A stretch of 64,000 nt of DNA from Trebouxia sp. TZW2008 (lineage: Eukaryota > Chlorophyta > Trebouxiophyceae > Trebouxiales > Trebouxiaceae), in NCBI GenBank assembly GCA_002118135.1, contig BDIU01000048.1, forward strand, positions 1-64,000, written 5' to 3'. This document shows, one piece after another, positions 1 to 10,813 of this stretch. Each line of letters begins with the position of its first letter. The first letter of the stretch is position 1. The notes under the pieces were generated by a model. It searched no databases and was not told where the DNA came from. It was given only the letters and a program-made list of their open reading frames with translations. The position numbers and the translations under genes were made by a program.

Positions 1-1215
1 TGTAACAAACCACACCTGCACTGGGGGCCTGACGTGGGCAATACAAAGCAACAGCCGCAGGGCTTGCTAAATCAGCCTTCAAAGCATCAATGACAACAGG
101 CACGTCCAACGCAGGCACTCTGTCCGTCACGTGAGGCATGCTGACACCAACCCGATGCAAGCAAGCAGCCACAGAACTTGAAAAANNACTTGAAAAATTG
201 AAAGCACTGTCCTCAAAAGCATCGCTCAAGCTGTCCAACAAGACAGTATGAAAAAAGCTACCCGCTGGCAAGCTCGCTATGCCATTCCAGAACCTGAGAG
301 TCTGACGCCACCAAAACACTTGCAAAGGCAACAAACCCAACTCTGTAAGCATGATGTTGCGCGGAGTGGAGGGGCTCAGACCGCAAATGGCCCTAAGATA
401 ATAATCATAAAGCTGTTGCATGTCAAGACGAGCTTGCTGAGCTGAGCCTGCGCTAGGACTGTGCATACCCCAAATCTCACAGCCATAGTGCAAGGCGGGT
501 ACCAATATAGATTGCAACAGTTGCAAATGGATGTTGACAGTGTTGCCGCATTCCAAGAGAGAGTGACGGCGCTGTACAGCTGCCCAAGAGCCAGCTGCCT
601 TTTGTTTGATAGGCCGGATCAGGTGGGCAATGTCTCCAGAGGCATGAAAAGGCAAGCCCAAGTACTTGAAAGTGTCAACCTCCTCGATAGGCAGGCCCCC
701 AAATGTGATTGAGGTGACTGCGACCTCCTCAGTGAAAAGTGACATGACCTTGGTCTTTGGAGCGCTGACCTCCATGTGCAATATGCCAAAGTAAGCAGCC
801 AAAGCATCAACCAAAGCTTGCAGGTCCTCGGCACTGGCTGCCAGCAAGCAAATGTCATCAGCATAGACTAGCTCCCTGAGGCGCATGCCGCGAAGCTCAA
901 TTCCAGCAGAAGGCACACAAGACTCCAGGTGATGATGCAGGCTATCAATGAACAGACCGAATAGCTATAGGATTGCGCTGAGAGGGCAACCCTGGCGCAG
1001 CCCCATGGCTGGAGACTGCGCCTCTCCACACGTCCCAGCAATCCTCATGGACAGCAAGCAGTCTGAGTATAGGTACTGGATGGCGCCTGACATCTGGGCG
1101 TGGATGCCCAACCGATGCAGAGTGCTCCACAGCAACTGCCATTGCACCTTGTCATAAGCAGACTTGAGATCCACAAAGCATAGGTGCAATGGAGCCCGGC
1201 GGTGCCTGGTCTACT
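1..1215 (-). mobile_element. Non-LTR retrotransposon (LINE) reverse-transcriptase fragment, degraded
   Basis: Reading the minus strand gives a long reverse-transcriptase-like frame. It begins near 1215 with HLCFVDLKSAYDKVQW (palm motif A region), then GLRQGCPLSAIL, then the catalytic motif LVYADDICLL at about 880-850, then a thumb/connection stretch with KYLGLPFHASG. These are hallmarks of LINE reverse transcriptases. A TAG stop interrupts the frame just after SAIL (about 966), and another stop lies just upstream of the first motif, so the copy is 5'-truncated and inactive. It continues past the left edge, so its 3' end is not seen. An ambiguity (NN) at 186-187 falls inside it. No endonuclease domain or target-site duplication is visible. 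Confidence 0.85.
176..199. other. Assembly gap (NN) flanked by a 10-bp duplicated overlap
   Basis: The two unknown bases at 186-187 are flanked on both sides by the same ten bases, ACTTGAAAAA. Collapsing one copy together with the NN restores an uninterrupted reverse-transcriptase reading frame on the minus strand. This looks like an unresolved contig join rather than real sequence. Confidence 0.75.
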
Positions 1216-1629
1216 TGGCAATGTGCTCTGCACTGCCTTACGTTGCCAGCATGGTCAGCTGATTGCTAAGGACCAGGCACATGCATGCGTGGAAACACCT
1301 CTGTATCATCATCAAGATCGAGCATGCAATGTTGACATCGATCACTTGTTGAGACCGGTCGCAGTGCTGAGGCTGCAACACTGCATGCATCATCACATGA
1401 TAAAGGCCTGTTTTGTGCAGAATGCCTGCTGATGATGACTGTTGCAACAGCTTCAAGGTTCAAACTTTAAAGGTGAACCCTCGCCACGTGAGATAATATG
1501 TTTATGGCACCATCGCGATCAGGTCTCAGCCAATAACGAAGATAGGGCAAACCAGCTGCGCTGACGTTCTATCGCTTGAGTACTCTGCGACCTGAGTCTG
1601 TTTATTCAGAAGCGTGCAGATCGAGCAAA
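1216..1629. promoter_or_regulatory. Intergenic and presumed promoter of the ELIP-like gene
   Basis: No gene is seen between the truncated end of the LINE and the ATG at 1630. The last 150 bases become richer in CpG, like the starts of the other genes in this window, so promoter and 5' UTR probably lie here. An apparent start at 1576 is TTG and was not used. Confidence 0.4.
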
Positions 1630-2646
1630 ATGACGGCAATGATGTCTGTCGCGCAACAAACATGCCTCAGCTCCACGATGCGCACCGCATCAGCTTTCAC
1701 CCGGGCCAGGACTTTCAGGTCCTGCCGACCACAGCGCCACATCGTCAGAATGGCCGAGAGGCCTATTCAGGACGATAACCCAGCAGAGAAGGCAGCAGCT
1801 AAGGTCGAGGACAACTTGGAAGGCTTTGTGCAGCAGACCAAGGAGAACTCCGGCTTGTTTCAGGACACCATCTCTCAGCAGCCCGGTAACAGGGGTCGCG
1901 AAAAGGGTTCTCCAGTGGATGAGAGCGGAGCAGTTGGAGGTATACCCTGTACATACCGCCTGCATTAGCGCACAGACAAGAGCAGGCGAATGCGGCTGCC
2001 GTCAGTGTCAGAGTGGCTCGCATGAATTGTTGCATCGGCCCTGCAGAGGCGATGTCTCCTGGAGGGTTGGTTCCTGAGATCACCAACGGCAGAGGTGCCA
2101 TGGCTGCCATGCTTATCGCGTTCATCAAAGAGCTCACCACAGGAAAGCAAGTGGCAGAGCAGATCAAGTCTGACCCCATCTTCATTGCTATTGTCTTTGG
2201 TCTGATCATATTAGGGTCTGTTGCCCCAGTCATCAGGGGTGCTGACCTGAACAGAAAGGGCGCTGGCCCCTTCACTCCCCGTGCTGAGATCTGGAATGGC
2301 CGCGTGGTGAGCATTCACTGTTGTCACGCTCATCAGCTTGTGCAGTCTGCAATCAACCCTCATGCATGTCATTACTCATGCTGATGCATGCTTTCAAACA
2401 AAAAAGTCAGAATGCAAGTCGACTGCTATTTTGTTAATGTTTGCGTTAAAGTGCAATTTTGAAACACTGCGTAGGCTTTGCATCAATTGCGACTTTGCCA
2501 GATTCACACTTTTGGTTGTCATTGGGCAAAGGCATTTGACAATGCTGCTGTAGGCCATGGTGGCATTTGCCCTTCTTTTGATTGTGGAAGGCTTCAAGGG
2601 TGGCCCAGGACTGGTCCCAGGGGGTGGAGCTCCAGACCTCTTGTAG
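1630..2646 (+). CDS. ELIP-like three-helix chlorophyll-binding protein, plastid targeted
   Basis: Three exons, 1630-1939, 2047-2306 and 2554-2646, join in phase to give about 220 residues. The N-terminus is rich in Ser, Thr and Arg, as in a chloroplast transit peptide. The mature part has two copies of the LHC-type helix signature: EITNGRGAMAAM near residue 114 and EIWNGRVAMVAF near residue 184. Between them lies a third hydrophobic helix (IFIAIVFGLIILGSVAP). Glu and Asn/Arg in these motifs are the chlorophyll and salt-bridge ligands of the family. Early light-induced proteins sit in thylakoids and protect against excess light; that role is inferred from the family. The start is the first ATG of the transit peptide. 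A SEP/LIL relative is possible, but three helices favour ELIP. Confidence 0.85.
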
Positions 2647-3542
2647 TCAGTATGACAGCAGTCTAGTCCAGTCTGTGCGTTACACAATTCCCGTTTTGGA
2701 TTTCATGCTGTGCCAAATGCAATGAATCTGCTTGAGAAGATCTACCCATTTTGCTCTGCAGCTGCAACAACCTGATTTTGAGTGACACAACGCTGTGTGC
2801 TTGCCAAATGCAGTTGAGCTAGCAATCTTCAGTAGGTGTACGGTGTACTTGAAGCACAATTGTACTTGGTGCAAGCTGTGTAACTCAGTACTGCCATTTC
2901 AACACAGACTCTCCTTCTGGCGGGCATCAAGGCACTGGCTGCATCACACAAGCACATGCCTGACACCTATGAAGTCAAGGGTGTAGCAATTTCAGCCGAA
3001 ATGATCATGTCGATCATTGAACAGAATCGATCTTTGACCGAGTCCATGCACATGTGCACATGCAAGCCTCAGTAGCCCGGCCAGCGGCCAGCAAGCTGCA
3101 GCTTGCTGTCAGAACTGCCATGCCGGCCGGAGAGTTGCAGATCAGCAGCCAAAAGTGTGACAATATTTGACGACTGCACTGCACTGCCTTGCTCTGAGAG
3201 CCATGCAGTCTTCAAAACATTGCATAGGTTCCGTACAATGGAGTGCCAAAATTGAGTGCATGTTAACACTCAACTGCAGTACATATGCCACAAGCATGCC
3301 TGATACATACTGCCAGCAATCCCCGAATGACCTCTGAGTCTCATACATACTGCCAGCAAAGCATGGACTCAAGTGTTAATTGCCTGAAGAGGCTTCCAAA
3401 GGGCCTGCAGCAGCAGTCGCTGATGGCATGTAATCACACAGCCGCCTTGTTGGGCAGAATCATCACAAGCATCCGTCTTTGTTCATTGTGGTTGATGTTG
3501 GTGACAAGACATATCATCATCAAGGCGTGTGTCAGCATTTCA
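2647..3542. other. Tail-to-tail intergenic region
   Basis: This stretch holds the 3' ends of the ELIP-like gene (plus) and the DUF4485 gene (minus). No convincing coding frame was found. A short direct repeat, CATACATACTGCCAGCAA, occurs twice near 3304 and 3342. Confidence 0.5.
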
Positions 3543-6500
3543 TCAGCGTGAGCTCAGGCTCATTTGTTTCTGCAGCCTGTCAGTGCCCCGCTGAAACTCC
3601 TGCAGCTTCGTCATGAACTTGCTCTGCTCCCTGTCAGATACACTTGCTTGCAAAGGCAAATCAGGCACAGCGCTGGCTGCCACTCCCTGCGTCCTTCCAC
3701 GCTGCTGTTCGTCAGTCACAGATGCCACAGAGTGGCTGCTGCGATTGCTGGACAGGGCTGCGCTAGACCTGCTATGCTGTGGCAGCATGTGCTGGCTTTG
3801 AGATTCAAGCCCATGTGAGCTTTGTGACAAAGGGTGAGACCTGCTATGCTGTGGCACCCTATGTTGGCTTTGGGAGTCATACCCATGTGAATCATGTGAC
3901 AGTGGGTGGTCTCCAGAACCCACATCCACAAATTCGTTTTGGCTGCAGCTCTGAAGTGCAGCAGTGATCTCATCTAACCCGTCAAAGCTGCCATCATCAC
4001 TGCTCCTAGCCCTGCAACACCACACATTGTCAAGCCTACATTATGGTAATGCCTTCAGGTGCCGTCTAGCAATGGCAGGCATTTGCAAAAGTACATGAGG
4101 CTATGCGATGTGTATCTCAGCATGGGATTTCTAATGGCTGGTTTGTCTAGATTTTGCATTAGGCAGCGAGCACCTACTCATACAATCACAGTCCCAGAAA
4201 CCCGGTTCCCCAGAGTGCAATGCTGCTGCGAGTCACCACGACCGCTTCACAGATGCCACTGAGCAGTCGTGCAAGATCTCTGTCATCCAGCAGTTTAGAG
4301 CTGTGCTTGATAATGCCTTCAAAGAGCAGATGCAAGGGCAGGCTCCAACATGCACCTGTCCGGCTGACTGGTCGGATATGTACTGACTGATCGATTGATT
4401 GATTGATTGATTGATTGAGTGATTGATTGATTGAGTGATTGATTGAGTGATTGATCGATCTGATTGATTGATTGATTGATTGATCAACGACTTGAGGCAG
4501 CAAGTGCTTCGCTGAGGCAGCTGCCATGGGGCAGACATCAGCAGCAAACAGCAACAGGTGTGTGGTGCACACACAACACACCTGGACTCAAGGGGCAGCA
4601 AGTGCTCTATGGAGGCAGCCTTGCGTGGGGAACCCCATCTGTACTGCCTCTTCTCGTACTTGTCAATCAAGCGGCTGAGGTCCCTCTTCAGGCGGTTCTT
4701 CCTTCTTGTCTCTGGAGGCATCTGAGCGGCGCCAGGCTCATGACTCATGTCAGTCAATTGCTGTGCTGCCTGCAACAGTCCTTGTCAATGATGACTAGGT
4801 AATTGCCAAGCGCTTTCATGCTTGTCAACCGGTCATCTGAGATCCCTGATCAAGTGATCCTTCCTTCTTGCCTCTGAAGACATCTTGGCAGCACTGGACT
4901 GCTGACAGTAGTCAGCTGCTCTGCTGCCTGCATCAGGGGCTTGTTGAATCTTTGTGGATCAACATTAAATTGGGCAGCAACAGTACACAGAACTTGGGAG
5001 GAGGTCAGGATCAAGTTGCATTGGTACAAAAAGGGTTTGGATGGAATAGTTGACGGCAACTCACTGATTATGTGTGTGCCTATCAGGGTCATGCAATCTC
5101 TCAGTCAAGCATGTAAAACTGATGATGACACATTGCTTACGACATGCACAGCATGTTGAGCGTAACCTGTGTCTGGCAACAGCAATTATAGTGCCAATAA
5201 GTAAAGCTGTCAGGTCATAAAATGACGTCACATGGGTAACTCAGGGCTTGACACCAGTGCTTCTGCTGCCAAAGCGGCCAGAAGACGCCAAATTCAGATA
5301 GAGAGGGCATTGCTGGACTGATGAGCTTAGCACGTGTGGCAGAACCCTTTCACAAGCACAATCGGACAAGCATGACAACAACACATCGCTCAGCACATGC
5401 AACAAGCTCAATCAAGTCAGCTGATTGACCCTCATCAAGTGTGTCATGCAGAGAGGGCGTTCTGGTGTAACTGATTTTGAGCAATATTGTTCGCGACCTG
5501 CCGCGATCTCCTTTTCAGCTTCAATGGGTGGACTTGATGAGTGCCTTCTTGTCATCAGCCTGTTGTACGCGTCAATCTGACACGTGTGACCCCAAGTCTC
5601 ACTGAGTGAAGGCAATAGTGTTATTGAATACCTTTGCTTGAGCAGTCTTGTGCTCAGCGTGCAGCAAGCACCGCTCCAATTTCAGCGGGAATGTTTCGTC
5701 ACTTGCTTAATACTTCAGCCATCATCATTACAGTACCTGTGCTTAGGCAATAGATGTGCTCAGCCTGCTGCAGGCGGCACTTCAGAACATGTGACCTCAA
5801 TTCTTATTGTGTACAGACAATTTTCCTTGTGGACTACCTGTGCTTGAGCAATCTGATGCTCAGCCCCTGCTGCAAGCACCACAGCTGGGGTTGCCTGCAA
5901 CGCTTCAACATTTGCTGCGTACTTCACGCAGAGAGATCACTATACAGTACCTGTGCTTGGGCAATAATTGTGCTCAGCCTGCTGCAGGTGCCACTTTGCA
6001 ACATGTGACCTCATCTCTTACTGTGTACATACAGTTTCCTTGTTGACTACCTATGCTTGCAACACTTGTGCTCAGCCTGCTGCAAGTGCCATGCCAGTCT
6101 CAGCTGGAGATTCCTGGAAGTTTTGAACGCTTGCTGAATGCTTCATGCAGAGAGATCACTGTACAGTACCTGGGCTTGGGCAATCTTGTGCTCCGCTTGC
6201 TGCAATCGCCACTCAAGCTCCAGTTGACGTTCTCTGGAGGCTCCCAGGCGGGCCTGCAGCTCCAGCTTACTAGGCTGCCATGACTCGTCTGCCAGGTCTA
6301 TGCCATCCCCCCTCCTGCCCCCCTGCAACCCTCGTGGTAGCCCTATGTTGGTGCCGCCTAGCTGAATCTGCAAAGTCGTGCATTGCCATTTCAGTCATGT
6401 GCTGTGCGTCAAGTGTTCCAGCTTGCTGAGCTGCCATGACTCTACCGCCAAGACCATATTGTTGCCCTCCCGCGAGACCCTTGCAAGCCCCCTGGATAGC

Positions 6501-9500
6501 CCAAAATGGTGCTGCCTAGCTGAATCTGCAGGATTGTGCATTGCTGTTTCATATCCACAGTGTATGTCAAGTGCTCCAGCTTACTAACCTGCAATCATTC
6601 AACTGCAAGTCTATACAGTTTTCCCTCTTACCCCCCTGCAGCCCCCTGGACAGCCTAAGGCTGGTGTCGCCTAGCTATACCTGCAAATTCGTGCATTGTT
6701 GTTTCAGTCCTATGCTGCGTGTCAGGTATTTCAGCTTGCTAGGCTGTCATGATGCAATTGCCATGTTTATGCAATTTCCCTCCCTACCCTCCTGCAGCCC
6801 CTGGGTAGCCCAATGCCGGTTCCTCGCCTAGCTGAATCTGCAAAGTATGGCACTGCCAGCCAGCTGCATGCTCAGTGTCAAGATGAGTATCTCTGCAAAC
6901 TGCGAATGATGTGCTGCTGACTGCTGAAACTGAAAGTCTATGTCATAGAGCATCAGACCAGACGCCTCTGTGAGTAGTAGTGGCCCAAGAAGAGGCAAAA
7001 GTATAGCTTGGTGTGTGTGCGTGTGTGTGTGTCAGGGCAGCTGCAGCTGCAAGCGTCACAATGCAGCTATACAATCTATGTCTGGTACAGATCCTAACAT
7101 AGCAGTAGGCCAGATTGCTGAGATAGACCCATGCCACAAATAAAGACAACATTATGCAGGAATGCAAAGTGACTCCCCACTGATGATCTGCACAGTTTGC
7201 TTAGGATCACAGCAGCTGTATCATGCTAAATGACATGCTCCAATGCGTACGTAGCTGAGGTAGGCATGCCTTGCATTTGCTTGTCATGTCTGAACATTAT
7301 GAGTGACAACATGACAGTCAAGTATTCCCAGCTGAGCTTCTAATTTTCTTAGCATCCCTGTATGACAACAGGCACGATTTGGCGCCATGCACACCTGGCG
7401 CATGTGCTAGCTAAATAAGGCAACCATTAGTAGTACTGCTATTCACAGAGTCAGAGTCAAGCAACTACCTGTGCACCATTCTGTCCAGCTGCCCTGGCTT
7501 GATGAGCCCTGGGGCTGTTACCCCTGCCCCTCTCTCCCGGTACCTCCTCAGCAGGTCCACAGTTGTCATGCAGATCAAGTACCCTGGCCCTGGCAGTATA
7601 CTGTTGGCTGTGGGTGGGCTTGCGCGGACTCAGGGCTTCGCGCACCCTAGCCTTGCTGAAATATCTGTCAGCTGAGTATCGCTGCTGGCTTGCTCCTAAT
7701 GCATGACTAGCACTGTTGTGCTGGAAGTTTTGGGCGCTGTTTTGCTGCAGTGCAGCTGCCTTTGATGGGCTATGTTTGTGATCTGCTCCCCTTTGTGCAG
7801 TTGCTTTCTTGTGCCTGTGGTCACTGTCTGAACTGCTACTGTCCTGTGCATGAGAACTCAGCTTCCCTCTTCTTCTTGCCATCTGCTGTGCTTCTTTAGC
7901 ATCAGCACAGTCCTCAGAGCTCTGCTGTTGAGAGTGTGTGCAAAGCTCCTCAGCGCTGCTTTCCTGGCTTGGCTCAGCGCTGTCATCAGCAGCGCAGCAT
8001 ACTTCTGCCTCAGTGCTCACCCCTCTGAGTCGCGAAGGCGCTCTTGCTGGTGACTTGTGCAAACGGCCAGTGTAATTGTCATGATGAGATACACGCAGTG
8101 AGGATGACAGTGACTCTGGCTGTGCGAGTCTGAAACCAGACTGCGCTGGCTCTGACTTCAAACTGATGCTAGACTTCTGCCGTTGGGGTGGCAGTTCTGC
8201 CCTGGCAACGACTGATTGCTGGCGGCTGGGGCTGGTTGACTCCACGTCCCATAGCCCTAAGGGCTGCTGACTAAGCTGATCCGATTTAGACTGACTTAGC
8301 AGATCTGTCCTGTTCTGAGTCAGCTGATCTGGCCTGCTGTGACTCGGGTGATCCGAGTCAAGCTGCAGTGCATGGTGAAGATAGCGGTCCACAGGAGACA
8401 AAGCTGTGTCTGAAGCAGCTGCTTTTGGAGGTGATGCGTGCCTGCCCACGTAGTCATCTAGCTGTGCAGGCTTTGCAGTGTTGTCTGCTGGATTGCCTTG
8501 TGAAGATGACACTGACACCCCTGACCTGCAGCTCATGCCCCATTGCTCTTCACATCACGTTTGGTGCGTGTTGTGGAAAACTGGCATCACAGTCTTACGG
8601 TTGACATCAGCTACTCTGACATAAGGCAGGACAAGGTTTGGGCCGCACAAAACTAGCACATCTGCCGGGATGTGTATAACAGTTATGCAGTCTGATCTAA
8701 ATGCCAGTGACAGCTGCCCAATAAGGTGACAATGCATAGCTTTGTAAATTGGTTGCTTCATTCATAAAGCGCGTTAGACAGGCTCAGCAGGCCTAGCTAT
8801 GTACGTTTTGGAGCAGTCAACTGTCTCCGCAGCTTGCCAACAGGTCAAGAGGCCGATGCATTGCAGCTACTTGATGTTTTCGAGTATGCTCGGCATTGCT
8901 TATGCACTGGTGGGCAGCACAGCAGATACAGCTTGAGAGCAGCAGCGGGAACAGAAGCAGTTCTTATGATACAACATAAACAATGGTGACAACCCACCCT
9001 CAGCTGAGCATTTTCACACAGTTGGCTTAGCCTTGTCAGCTGAGTGAATAGGAGACGGTTTGCTCATCTACATGACTATGCTTATGGCAGAATCAAGGCA
9101 GACGGATTGAGTGGGTCAGGCTAGCAAAACCCACAGGTCACACAATTTGTACTCCTCTCACCTGATTGTGCTTTTGGCAGAGCTTGTTCGGGGCAAACTG
9201 AACGAGTAAGTCAGGCTAGCAGGCAGTGTCTGCAAAGGTCCTGCTGGAGGGGCAGCATTGAAGGGCTTCTCCAGCCTGCCCTGCTTCAGCTGATTCAGCA
9301 GTAGCTTGGCATACGCATTGCGGTTTTTCTTCCAGACTGGGTTGTTTGTCTGCACTGCACACAGCAGCAGTCCAATCTAGGAAGTTGGGTGATGTGTTTG
9401 GCATGGGTTCTTGGGCCATTTCTGCCAACTGCATGTAATCTTGCAGCCCAAGCGATTGCTCCATCATACAAACAGTCCGCATCCATGTCTACAATGATGG

Positions 9501-10190
9501 ATCATGGTCGCTATGACTGCTGAGGGACAACATTGCTGAGAGGGTTTAGATTTTGATCATTGCTGTGACAAGCTTCGCAAAGAGTCTCAGCTGCTGTGAC
9601 AGCAGTGTCAGCAAACTGCGTGCATCCAAACATGGATGCAGAAGCTGAAGTATGCTTTGCCTTCCGTTGCTTGTGAAATAGCAGTGAGTCAGCGCTAGCT
9701 CTGCGTGAACATGACTTTTTCGAAAGCCTGACAATCATTTGCTGCGTTGTTTGGCGCAGGGAATGGATGAACATGTATAAGGTGATGCTGACATGATGAC
9801 CTAGGCAAGATATGCACAACTGACCTGCTCATTCAACTTTGCAACCCAGAGCTTCAATCTTACAGATGCGTCCTTCTTCAATAGGCCACTGTGTTGCTCA
9901 AGAGCACCCCGTACCTATCAAGCACGGACATTAGTGGCTATAAGCAATTTGTGGTGCGTCAATGCTTCTGGCATCCAGTAGCTTGCATCCTAATCTGTGG
10001 CGTAGCCACGACGTGCAAACCAAAGTGGACTGCAAGTGACAATAAGGCGCACCTTGACAAAGGCTTCATCCATTTTCTGAGCGTTCTGTACATCTCTCAA
10101 GGCAGTGTTCCAAGAGTACTGTGATGCATTGCCAAATGAGCGGGTTGACTGCATGGTTGACTGCATGGCTGACTGCATGGCTGACTGCAT
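3543..10190 (-). CDS. DUF4485-domain protein with long disordered middle, possibly CEP112-like
   Basis: Seven minus-strand exons join in phase: 10053-10190, 9825-9914, 9162-9349, 7469-8525, 6170-6367, 4582-4769 and 3543-4011, giving about 775 residues. Residues 30-130 carry the DUF4485 pattern: MDEAFVK, then LKLWVAKLNEQ, then NPVWKKNRNAYAKLLLNQL followed by PFNAAPPAGPLQTLP. DUF4485 is known at the N-terminus of centrosomal CEP112 and related coiled-coil proteins. The large fourth exon is low-complexity (Ser, Gln, His, Pro) and likely disordered. Exon 5 has a short coiled coil (RERQLELEWRLQQAEHKIAQ). The last exon has two copies of an SHG(Y/L)(D/E)SQSQH motif. Four ATG-starting 12-bp repeats open the frame. 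A ciliary or centrosomal role is only inferred. An upstream non-coding exon is possible. Confidence 0.7.
4384..4485. repeat. (TTGA)n tetranucleotide microsatellite
   Basis: About 100 bases of GATT/GAGT repeats lie in the last intron of the DUF4485 gene. In other frames they translate as Ser-Ile-Asn-Gln runs, which is an artefact of the repeat. Confidence 0.95.
4860..4945 (-). repeat. Junction echo of DUF4485 exon 6 acceptor
   Basis: On the minus strand this copies the acceptor and first part of the real exon ending at 4769. It shares the QAA(Q/E)QLT coding start and a downstream PRCLQRQE-like relic of PPETRRK. It lies upstream of the true exon in transcript order and is diverged. Confidence 0.65.
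5625..6169 (-). repeat. Tandem donor-side echoes of DUF4485 exon 5
   Basis: Four to five diverged copies of the 3' end of exon 5 with its GTAC donor sit at about 5720-5800, 5835-5900, 5948-6010 and 6050-6100. They follow the real exon in transcript order. Each repeats the segment around GTACCTGTGCTTGGGCAAT and the CTGCTGCAGGTGCCA block. Confidence 0.75.
6378..6860 (-). repeat. Tandem acceptor-side echoes of DUF4485 exon 5
   Basis: Three diverged copies, with a period of about 150-165 bases, repeat the acceptor and first half of exon 5. Each copy's exon start is marked by GCCTAGCTGAATCTGCA or a near match (about 6513, 6665 and 6823, against the real one at 6357). Stops and shifts break the frame in the copies. 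Confidence 0.8.
7008..7034. repeat. (GT)n dinucleotide microsatellite
   Basis: A short GTGTGTGTGCGTGTGTGTGT run lies in a DUF4485 intron. Confidence 0.9.
8757..8828 (-). mobile_element. SINE-like dispersed repeat, copy 1
   Basis: Reading the minus strand gives the shared core (ctgctcca, cgtac, GCCTGCTGAGCCTGTCTA) followed by a tail resembling TTTATGAATGAA. The same order recurs at 12305, 14500, 40340 and 57897. It lies in the intron after exon 3 of the DUF4485 gene. Confidence 0.7.
10143..10190 (-). repeat. Four tandem 12-bp repeats at the DUF4485 start codon
   Basis: Four units of ATGCAGTCA followed by GCC or ACC encode MQSAMQSAMQSTMQST at the start of the frame. Every unit begins with an in-frame ATG, so four alternative start codons lie 12 bases apart. 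Confidence 0.85.
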
Positions 10191-10813
10191 GATGGCGCCA
10201 GTGTGCTTGGTCACAGACTGTGCCTGGTCCCTGCTGCACCTCAGGGTGAGGAGAGAATGTGAGTGGTCTCAGCAATAGGATGAATGTTTCGTCAAGCCAC
10301 AGATCGTGGAGTCGGGCGCTGTCTTGTTGAGCTTATCATAAGCGTCAGTCAGCGCATCAGCACCCTGGCTTACAGCAACTTTCAGCAACTAACGAAAAAG
10401 GCGCCCGAAACACGCTGTCCCGAGCCCGTGCCGAAGTGGTCTTGACTCAGGCAGGTAAGTCAGGCAGGTGTTGCTGAGATGCAGGGGCAAGCTTTGCGCG
10501 CAGTGTGAAGGTTGAGCTCAAACAAATTGACCTAGAATTCTGAATCAGGCAGGCCCGCAACTTCACCTGCAGCTTCGCACATTTCGCTGCTGTGTCTGCA
10601 GCTGCTGAGCACTGCTCGTTGAACCTCTTAGCGAGCACGAACACAACCTTTGCACCTGCGCGTCAACCACTGAGGTCGAGCTTCAGAGTTCCGCCGCGAC
10701 CCGCCAACATCCGCGCTGTGCTGCTTCATCAACTTGACAGTATCCCGTCAGAAGGCACCGTGCAGTTGTGCGTAACGACGTCGTCGCGATCGGTAGAAGT
10801 GTCAATGTAGACA
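10191..10813. promoter_or_regulatory. Head-to-head intergenic region (DUF4485 / CIAO1)
   Basis: The two ATGs are 624 bases apart and diverge. The interval is CpG-richer than the introns, so it probably holds promoters and 5' UTRs for both genes. No TATA box stands out. A minus-strand frame at 10447-10644 starts with ATG but has no family resemblance; a leader exon there cannot be excluded. Confidence 0.5.

Noticed and set aside
1576..1629. Upstream extension of the ELIP-like frame
   Set aside because: The apparent start is TTG. The first ATG at 1630 begins a good transit peptide.
4186..4775. Frames with long Ser-Ile-Asn-Gln repeats
   Set aside because: They are translations of the (TTGA)n microsatellite. 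Only the part 4582-4769 in its own phase is coding.
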